DNA of 10,493 nucleotides from Campylobacterales bacterium (GTDB taxonomy: Bacteria; Campylobacterota; Campylobacteria; Campylobacterales; JAADDG01). The notes beneath the pieces were generated by a model. That model was given only the letters and a program-made list of their open reading frames with translations, was not told the origin of the DNA and searched no databases. Position numbers and translations under genes: made by a program. The first letter of the stretch is position 1. The number at the start of each line of letters is the position of its first letter. This document shows, one piece after another, positions 1 through 4,508 of this stretch. The stretch is taken from positions 1-10,493 of the forward strand of contig JALVCR010000162.1 of assembly GCA_027009865.1 (NCBI GenBank). Reading direction: 5' to 3'.

Positions 1-228
1 CTTGGAGAGATTAACTATTATAAAAGAAATTATAAAGAAGCTGTAGTTTTTTATAAAAAGAGCATTCAACTTTATGACCAAGCTTCATATATTCCAACTC
101 TCTTGCTTCATACTGGAATCTCTTTTAAGAAGATAGGAGATAAAGAGAATGCCGAAAAAATTTTTAATGCTTTAATAGGCAACTATCCAAACAGCAAAGA
201 AGCAAAAATAGCTAAAAAATATCTCTAA
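1..228 (+). CDS. C-terminal fragment of a TPR protein, CpoB/YbgF-like (Tol-Pal associated)
   Basis: The reading frame is open from the first base to TAA at 226-228 and gives the last 75 residues; the start lies outside the window. The fragment shows two helical tetratricopeptide-like units: NYYKRNYKEAVVFYKKSIQL, then a unit containing GISFKKIGDKENAEKIF, ending in NYPNSKEAKIAKKYL. A Y-P-N-S-x-E-A-x-x-A-K-K-x-L ending is typical of CpoB/YbgF, the periplasmic TPR protein that works with Tol-Pal to coordinate outer-membrane constriction and peptidoglycan synthesis at division. In Campylobacterota this gene usually follows tolB and pal, which would lie just left of base 1. A strong terminator directly behind it shows that it ends its operon. 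The TPR fold is fairly sure; the CpoB identity rests on the C-terminal motif and is moderate, since other TPR proteins end similarly. Confidence 0.6.
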   Translation, partial: LGEINYYKRNYKEAVVFYKKSIQLYDQASYIPTLLLHTGISFKKIGDKENAEKIFNALIGNYPNSKEAKIAKKYL

Positions 229-258
229 TTAATCCCCTTTTTGGGGTTAAATTTTTTT
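229..258 (+). terminator. Rho-independent terminator after the TPR gene
   Basis: TTAATCCCC (229-237), a TTTTT loop and GGGGTTAA (243-250) form a stem of four G-C pairs, a bulged T and four A-T pairs. Seven T residues (252-258) follow. It begins immediately after the TAA of the upstream gene and separates it from nfo. Confidence 0.8.
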
Positions 259-272
259 CTCCGCTATCTTTT

Positions 273-281
273 TGTTATAAT
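273..281 (+). promoter_or_regulatory. Extended -10 promoter of nfo
   Basis: TGTTATAAT (273-281) is a perfect TATAAT with the TGn extension, 33 bases before the nfo start. Instead of a -35 hexamer there is only a T-rich stretch (252-273), as is common for the housekeeping sigma factor in Campylobacterota. A ribosome binding site AAGGA (303-307) lies 7 bases before ATG 315. Confidence 0.65.
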
Positions 282-314
282 TAATCTCATAAATAGTAAT
301 CTAAGGAATTTTTT

Positions 315-1157
315 ATGAAATATGTAGGAGCTCATGTAAGCAGTAGCGGAGGAGTTTTTAACGCTCCTTTAAATGCCCAGAAAATAGGAGCAAAGGCTTT
401 TGCTCTTTTTACGAAAAATCAAAGACAGTGGAAAGCCAAACCGCTTGATGAAAAAACTGTTGAAAAATTTAAAGAAAACCTTCAAAAAGTTGGAATTTCT
501 CCAAAACATATTCTCCCTCATGACAGTTATCTTATAAATTTGGGACATCCCGAAAAAGAAAAGAGAGAGAAATCTTTAAATGCTTTTATAGATGAAGTTA
601 AAAGATGCGAACTTTTGGGTCTGGATAAATTAAATTTTCATCCAGGAAGCCATCTTGGAAAAATCTCAGAAGAGGAGTGTTTAAATCTTATAGCCGAGAG
701 TATGAATAAAACTTTAGAAGTTACAGAAAGTGTTACTCTTGTAATAGAAACTACCGCAGGTCAGGGAAGCAATCTTGGATATAGATTTGAACACCTTGCC
801 TATCTTATAGATAAATCTATAGATAAAAAAAGAGTTGGAGTTTGTATTGATACCTGTCATATTTTTGCCGCAGGATATGATATAAGAGATAAAGAGAGCT
901 ATGAAAAAACAATGCAAGAGTTTGATAAGATAGTTGGTTTTAAATATTTAAAAGGTATGCATATAAACGATTCAAAGTCTAAATTCTCTTCAAAGGTGGA
1001 CAGGCATCACTCAATCGGAATGGGAGAGCTTGGAGAGGATACTTTTAAGTTTATTATGAATGATGATAGATTAAAAGATATACCTCTTATTTTAGAGACT
1101 ATAGATGAATCTCTTTGGCCTAAAGAGATAGAATTACTATATAATTTTATTGAATAA
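315..1157 (+). CDS. nfo: Endonuclease IV (AP endonuclease, base excision repair)
   Basis: This is a zinc-dependent TIM-barrel nuclease that cleaves the backbone 5' of abasic sites and trims blocked 3' ends. Its 280 residues compare with 285 in E. coli Nfo. All nine residues that bind the trinuclear zinc site in the family are present, and they fall at the same numbers as in E. coli: His69 (LPHDSYLINLG), His109 (FHPGSHLG), Glu145 (VIETTAGQGSNLG), Asp179 and His182 (CIDTCHIFAAGYD), His216 (HINDSK), Asp229 and His231 (VDRHHSIGMG) and Glu261 (LILETID). The protein therefore looks complete and active. The ATG is supported by AAGGA 7 bases upstream and by the N-terminal strand GAHVSSSGG. It appears monocistronic, with its own promoter and the large palindrome behind it. 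The identification is essentially certain. Confidence 0.98.
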   Translation: MKYVGAHVSSSGGVFNAPLNAQKIGAKAFALFTKNQRQWKAKPLDEKTVEKFKENLQKVGISPKHILPHDSYLINLGHPEKEKREKSLNAFIDEVKRCELLGLDKLNFHPGSHLGKISEEECLNLIAESMNKTLEVTESVTLVIETTAGQGSNLGYRFEHLAYLIDKSIDKKRVGVCIDTCHIFAAGYDIRDKESYEKTMQEFDKIVGFKYLKGMHINDSKSKFSSKVDRHHSIGMGELGEDTFKFIMNDDRLKDIPLILETIDESLWPKEIELLYNFIE

Positions 1158-1176
1158 CTGATTTTACGTACTTTTA

Positions 1177-1362
1177 GGGAAAGGTTCTAAATTTCACTCA
1201 AACGAGTTACAATTTTTTGCGTTGCAAACGCATAAAAATTTTATTAAAAAGTGCAAACGCTAAAGCGCCCCTTCGGGGTTTGGTGCACTTTTTTAGCCTC
1301 CGGCTAACATAAAATTTTTATGCTAAAATTGTAAAGTTTTCGTTCAATTTAGAACTTTCCCC
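1177..1362. repeat. Long branched imperfect palindrome, possible MITE or structured intergenic repeat
   Basis: This fills most of the 264-base gap between nfo and the FadL gene. Arms pair in order: GGGAAAG (1177-1183) with CTTTCCC (1355-1361); TTCTAAATT (1185-1193) with AATTTAGAA (1346-1354); TTACAATTTT (1207-1216) with AAAATTGTAA (1325-1334); a 15-base perfect pair 1230-1244 with 1309-1323; AAAAAGTGCA (1246-1255) with TGCACTTTTT (1284-1293). Each flank also carries its own small hairpin with a 6-bp stem and 3-base loop: TGCGTT-GCA-AACGCA (1218-1232) and TTAGCC-TCC-GGCTAA (1293-1307). The centre ends in a C(TTCG)G loop. There is no open reading frame. Such nested symmetry suits a miniature inverted-repeat element or a structured RNA. 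I see no clear target-site duplication and no second copy in this window, so the nature remains open. Confidence 0.6.
1246..1294. terminator. Bidirectional terminator-like hairpin at the palindrome centre
   Basis: A run of five A residues precedes the stem GTGCA (1251-1255)/TGCAC (1284-1288), and six T residues (1289-1294) follow it. The interior is the most GC-rich part of the gap and has a CCC-TTCG-GGG stem-loop (1269-1278) plus a small GCT-AA-AGC hairpin (1259-1266). The A-tract, stem and T-tract arrangement would terminate nfo transcripts on the plus strand and could work on the minus strand too. Confidence 0.6.
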
Positions 1363-1385
1363 AAGTTACATTTTCTTTAAATGCG

Positions 1386-1391
1386 TAATAT
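1386..1391 (+). promoter_or_regulatory. Weak candidate -10 box for the FadL-family gene
   Basis: TAATAT, preceded by TGCG and a T-rich stretch, lies about 30 bases before the start. No -35 element sits at normal spacing; TTACAT at 1366 is 14 bases away. The call rests mainly on the need for a promoter downstream of the palindrome. The ribosome binding site AAGGA (1411-1415) is clear. Confidence 0.3.
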
Positions 1392-1421
1392 CAGTGAAAA
1401 ATCTCAACAAAAGGATGTGTC

Positions 1422-2666
1422 ATGAGAAATTTTAGGATTTTTGCTTTTTCTATTGCGGCCGTTAGTTTTTTATATTCCGGAGGATATAAAATTCCAGAAC
1501 AGTCCATAGATTCGGTAGCATTGAGCGCTGCTAATGTAGCTTGTGTGATGGGAGCGGATGCAAGTTATTATAATCCGGCAAATATGATTTGGATGGATGA
1601 GGATAAATCATATTTTGAGGGCTCTTTAACCTATATAAATTTGCCAAGCATTAAGTTTAAATCTTTTGTTGATTCCAGGTTAGACGGTAAGAGTAAGAGT
1701 GAAAATTTTCTTGTGCCCACTTTTTTTTACGTATCTCCCAAATATGATTTTTTAAGATGGGGAGTTAGTTTTACCGCACCTGCCGGTCTTTCTAAAAAAT
1801 GGGATACTCCTTATCAAAAAGCTTATGCCCAGGAGTTTAGTTTAGAGGTTTTAGAGCTTAACCCCTCTATCTCTTTTGAAACATGGGAGAATCTCTCAAT
1901 TGCTGTTGGACTTAGATTTGTTTATAGTGAAGGAACTATAAGAAGCGATACTTTGGATTTACAAAAAGAGGGGCTTTTTCCTGCAAGATTTAAAAGAGAG
2001 ATGGATGGGGATATGAGCGAGTTTGGATATAACATAGCTGTATCTTACAGACCTTCACCCTCTCTATTTTTAGCCGCTACCTATAGATCTAAAGTTGATA
2101 TGAAAGAGGAGGGAAATGCCAAACTATATTTTGATGCAATAGGCGGAAAGGTTTATGATAACGAAGCTTCAGTTACAGTTCCTCTGCCTGCCTCTTTTAC
2201 GCTTGCTGGGGGATATAAATATAATAATACAACTTTTGAGCTGGTTTATGAAAAAACCAGATGGTCAAGTTATTCTACTTTAGATTTTAAATATGAAGGA
2301 GAGTTAAATCCCGGACTTGCCAAAGTTTTTGATGCTCCTATTTCCAAAAATTGGAAGGATACCGATACTTGGAGGTTTGGTGTAACTCATCAATATAATG
2401 ATAAGCTTAAATTGATGCTTGGATTTGCTATTGATGAAACACCTGTCCCAAAAGAGACTTTAGGATTTGAACTTCCCGATTCTGATGCCAAAATTTATTC
2501 TTTGGGATTTAATTACAAAATAAATGAGAAATTAAGTGTAGGCGGGGCATATTTATATGATGATAAAGAAGATATTAGCATAAAACAGGGGAAAGATAAA
2601 ATAAATGGAGAATTTAGCGATAATGCCGCTCATTTGTTAACGGTTGGAGTTAAATACACCTACTAA
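1422..2666 (+). CDS. OmpP1/FadL family outer-membrane transporter
   Basis: This is a predicted beta-barrel outer-membrane channel of the FadL family, which moves long-chain fatty acids and other hydrophobic compounds through the outer membrane. A signal peptide spans about residues 1-20 (MRNFRIFAFSIAAVSFLYSG). The mature end, GYKIPEQSIDSVALSAANVA, followed by GADASYYNPANM with the family NPA motif at 51-53, matches the N-terminal plug or hatch of FadL. The rest alternates short amphipathic strands such as YNIAVSYRPSPSLFLAATYR and DKLKLMLGFAIDETPVP, and closes with LLTVGVKYTY, an aromatic-ended last strand. The length of 414 is normal. The start ATG has AAGGA 6 bases upstream. The substrate is unknown; hydrocarbons or lipids are inferred from the family only. 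It stands alone, convergent with flagellin. Confidence 0.88.
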   Translation: MRNFRIFAFSIAAVSFLYSGGYKIPEQSIDSVALSAANVACVMGADASYYNPANMIWMDEDKSYFEGSLTYINLPSIKFKSFVDSRLDGKSKSENFLVPTFFYVSPKYDFLRWGVSFTAPAGLSKKWDTPYQKAYAQEFSLEVLELNPSISFETWENLSIAVGLRFVYSEGTIRSDTLDLQKEGLFPARFKREMDGDMSEFGYNIAVSYRPSPSLFLAATYRSKVDMKEEGNAKLYFDAIGGKVYDNEASVTVPLPASFTLAGGYKYNNTTFELVYEKTRWSSYSTLDFKYEGELNPGLAKVFDAPISKNWKDTDTWRFGVTHQYNDKLKLMLGFAIDETPVPKETLGFELPDSDAKIYSLGFNYKINEKLSVGGAYLYDDKEDISIKQGKDKINGEFSDNAAHLLTVGVKYTY

Positions 2667-2670
2667 TTTT

Positions 2671-2692
2671 TCAAGCCGTTAAAACGGCTTGA
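2671..2692. terminator. Hairpin shared by the convergent FadL and flagellin genes
   Basis: TCAAGCCGTT (2671-2680), AA, then AACGGCTTGA (2683-2692) form a perfect 10-bp inverted repeat with a two-base spacer, in the 29-base gap between the two stop codons. The following tract on the plus strand (GATTTATTG) is only moderately T-rich, and on the minus strand it is A-rich. It is better suited to ending the FadL transcript, or to protecting 3' ends, than to being a textbook terminator for flagellin. Confidence 0.6.
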
Positions 2693-2695
2693 GAT

Positions 2696-4225
2696 TTATT
2701 GTAGAAGTCTCATTACATTTTGTTGCGTAGCGTTTGCCTGACTCATAGCGTAACTTCCAGCTTGTGCAAGAAGGTTGTTTTTATTAAAGTTTGCGCTCTC
2801 TTGAGCAAAATCTACATCTCTTATCTGAGATTCTGAAGCTTTTACGTTAACTTGTGTAACGGAAATATTGTTTACGGTTGCTACAAGCTGATTTTGAACG
2901 GAACCCAGATCTGATCTGATTCTATCCAATACTTTTGTAGCGGCTTCCGCTATATCCATTGCTGCCATTGCTCCTTTTAGGCTTGTAAGTCCGGCACTTA
3001 AATCTTTTCCAAATTGCCAGGAAGAGCTGTTTGCATTTGCACCTATTGCGCTTGCTATATCTTTATTGAAATTTCCTTTTATCTCTCTTAAACTTACAGT
3101 TTGTTGAGCCATTCCTGAAGTAAAACCTACTGCGGATACGTTTGTTCCAGAAATTTGAATATCTTTAGCATCAAGTCTTACCAGAGAGATTCTTCCAATT
3201 ATTACGTTTGCGTTGTCTCCTCCAGAAGCTTGTGCGAAACTTCCGCTTCCAAGAACTGCCGCGCTGCTTGCCGTTTCTACCTCTATTGCTCTTCCATCAA
3301 CGCTTCTTAGATTCAGTTTACCCTCAGAATCTATTGTGGCTTCAACTCCCGTATCGGCTTTATGGGCATTTATAGCATTTATCAGTTTACCGTCTGCATC
3401 GTTTGCTTTAACGTCTGTTATGTCTCCGATTGTAACACCGTTTATTTTAAGTCCTTTAATATCTCCTGCCGCTACGGCTTTAGCCCCTGTTCCAAGAACA
3501 TTATAAGAGGCTCTAACCCCAGTTTTATCCGCATTTTTATTAATAACTTCGGCTAAAGCTCCAAGTCCGGTTCCAGCGCTCGTTGAAATTTTTACACTCT
3601 CGATAGTTAAATCGTTTTTCCCATCTACATTTTTGAAAGTTAATGTAACGGGGCTTGAAAAGGCATTAGCTCCTTCGCTAACTTTAACAAGTTCAGTTGT
3701 TTCAAATCTCGTTTCGCCTATTTTATCAGAACTCGTAGCTCCTATTGAAGCTGTAACAGTTTGATTGGAGTATGCTCCTATTTGAAACTTTTTATTTGTA
3801 AAATTTCCAGAAAGCAAAGATTGGCCATTGAAAGTTGTCTGGCTTGCTATATTATCAAGCTGTTCCATAAGTCTTACCACGTCAGCTTGCAAAGCTTGTC
3901 TTGTTTCAGCCGTTTGACCGTCTTGCGCGGCTTGTGTTGCCTTTACTTTAATAGTATCAAGTATTTTTATCTGTTCATCCATTGCTTTATCAGCTGTTTG
4001 TATAATATTTATACCATCATTTGCGTTTGCTATTGCTTGACCTAATGCATCTGCTTGTCCTCTAAGACTGTCAGCTATCGCCATACCAGAAGCATCGTCT
4101 GCAGCTTTTGTAATTCTAAGACCAGAACTTAGTCTTGAGAGCGATTCGCTTATATTTCTATTGACCCGCATACTGTTTGCATGAGCATTTAATGCGGATA
4201 CGTTGGTGTTTATTCTAAAACCCAT
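2696..4225 (-). CDS. flaA: Flagellin (filament subunit, FlaA/FlaB type)
   Basis: This is the major flagellar filament protein, exported through the flagellar type III apparatus. The conserved N-terminal D0/D1 helices run from MGFRINTNVSALNAHANSMR to about residue 165, with SLSRLSSGLRITKAADDASG at 29-48. The C-terminal D1/D0 helices run from about 400 to 509 and end in NATQQNVMRLLQ. The central variable region (about 175-390) holds two flagellin-IN-like units, around 222-241 (GALAEVINKN) and 280-315 (KLINAINAHKADTG). Residues 92-100 (IKVKATQAA) are the Helicobacter/Campylobacter version of the segment that TLR5 recognises in other flagellins. At 509 residues it is close to H. pylori flagellins. 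The start is supported by AAGGA 7 bases upstream. The symbol is by analogy; whether a second flagellin exists elsewhere cannot be seen. Confidence 0.96.
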   Translation of the reverse strand: MGFRINTNVSALNAHANSMRVNRNISESLSRLSSGLRITKAADDASGMAIADSLRGQADALGQAIANANDGINIIQTADKAMDEQIKILDTIKVKATQAAQDGQTAETRQALQADVVRLMEQLDNIASQTTFNGQSLLSGNFTNKKFQIGAYSNQTVTASIGATSSDKIGETRFETTELVKVSEGANAFSSPVTLTFKNVDGKNDLTIESVKISTSAGTGLGALAEVINKNADKTGVRASYNVLGTGAKAVAAGDIKGLKINGVTIGDITDVKANDADGKLINAINAHKADTGVEATIDSEGKLNLRSVDGRAIEVETASSAAVLGSGSFAQASGGDNANVIIGRISLVRLDAKDIQISGTNVSAVGFTSGMAQQTVSLREIKGNFNKDIASAIGANANSSSWQFGKDLSAGLTSLKGAMAAMDIAEAATKVLDRIRSDLGSVQNQLVATVNNISVTQVNVKASESQIRDVDFAQESANFNKNNLLAQAGSYAMSQANATQQNVMRLLQ

Positions 4226-4227
4226 GA

Positions 4228-4268
4228 TACATTCCTTTGTAAAAAAATATTTACTTGCATCCTTGCAA
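4228..4268 (-). promoter_or_regulatory. Flagellin mRNA leader with two GGA-loop hairpins, candidate CsrA target
   Basis: Read on the minus strand, TTGCA-AGGA-TGCAA (4268-4255) is a perfect 5-bp stem displaying AGGA in the loop, and its core CAAGGATG closely resembles the CsrA consensus. The second, TACA-AAGGAA-TGTA (4241-4228), puts the Shine-Dalgarno GGA into the loop of a 4-bp stem just before ATG 4225. Two GGA hairpins with one on the ribosome binding site are the known arrangement for CsrA repression of flaA in Campylobacter. Function here is inferred. Confidence 0.6.
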
Positions 4269-4274
4269 AATATA

Positions 4275-4301
4275 CTATCGTCTTTAATAAAAAAAATTTT
4301 A
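4275..4301 (-). promoter_or_regulatory. Sigma28 (FliA) promoter of flagellin
   Basis: On the minus strand, TAAAATTT (4301-4294), 11 bases, then GACGATAG (4282-4275) match the sigma28 pattern TAAAGTTT-N11-GCCGATAA with exact spacing. The predicted transcription start is near 4268, giving a leader of about 43 bases. This places flagellin in the late (class 3) flagellar regulon. Confidence 0.85.
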
Positions 4302-4448
4302 CATAGGAAGTTATTTTTTATTTTTCTTCTATAATATATTTAATATTTGATATATTTAATGCAATATATTAAATTATTAAAAAAATGTTTTATGAATAGG
4401 AAGAGGCTTTTAGTTGTGTTTTAAAAACATTCTATATAATACCGATTT
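4302..4448. other. AT-rich spacer between divergent flagellin and topA promoters
   Basis: No gene is seen here. The stretch 4311-4385 is almost purely A/T and carries repeated ATATATTTAAT-like words in both orientations; ATAGGAAG occurs twice (4303-4310 and 4396-4403). AATGTTTT (4384-4391) and AAAACATT (4424-4431) form an 8-bp inverted repeat. TATAAT also occurs at 4330-4335 and 4435-4440, so extra rightward promoters are possible. Confidence 0.4.
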
Positions 4449-4475
4449 GGTTGAAACCTGATTTTAAATTGGTAT
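4439..4475. promoter_or_regulatory. Inverted repeat spanning the topA promoter
   Basis: ATACCGATTT (4439-4448) and AAATTGGTAT (4466-4475) are inverted copies with one mismatch in ten. GGTT-GA-AACC (4449-4458) is a smaller palindrome inside. The right arm overlaps the first three bases of the -10 box and the -35 lies between the arms, so a dimeric repressor could block the promoter. No regulator is identified. Confidence 0.35.
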
Positions 4476-4478
4476 AAT
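4451..4478 (+). promoter_or_regulatory. Sigma70 promoter of the topA operon
   Basis: TTGAAA (4451-4456), a 16-base spacer and TATAAT (4473-4478) preceded by TGG (an extended -10) make a near-consensus promoter 30 bases before the topA start. It is the best promoter found for the whole rightward gene cluster. Confidence 0.75.
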
Positions 4479-4508
4479 GTCGAAAATTTTTGAAAATAGG
4501 ATAGAAAA

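Noticed and set aside
1218..1307. tRNA-like cloverleaf in the nfo downstream region
   Set aside because: No acceptor/T-loop consensus (GTTCRA at correct spacing) or anticodon arm geometry; the side hairpins have 3-base loops.
1177..1362. Integron attC site
   Set aside because: The palindrome lacks the paired RYYYAAC and GTTRRRY boxes at its ends, and there is no cassette array or integrase nearby.
1164..1369. TTAC on both sides of the palindrome as a target-site duplication
   Set aside because: The two copies lie at unequal distances from the arm ends (9 and 3 bases), and a four-base word is easily found by chance.
3213..3506. 97-codon plus-strand open frame opposite flagellin, with 3362-3556 and 3761-4045 similar
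   Set aside because: They lie antisense inside a certain flagellin gene, have low-complexity translations, and no ribosome binding site or promoter was seen; they are shadows of its codon bias.
4392..4424. Ten-codon open frame (MNRKRLLVVF) upstream of topA
   Set aside because: No clear ribosome binding site, no attenuator structure behind it, and it lies upstream of the best promoter; chance is the simpler explanation.
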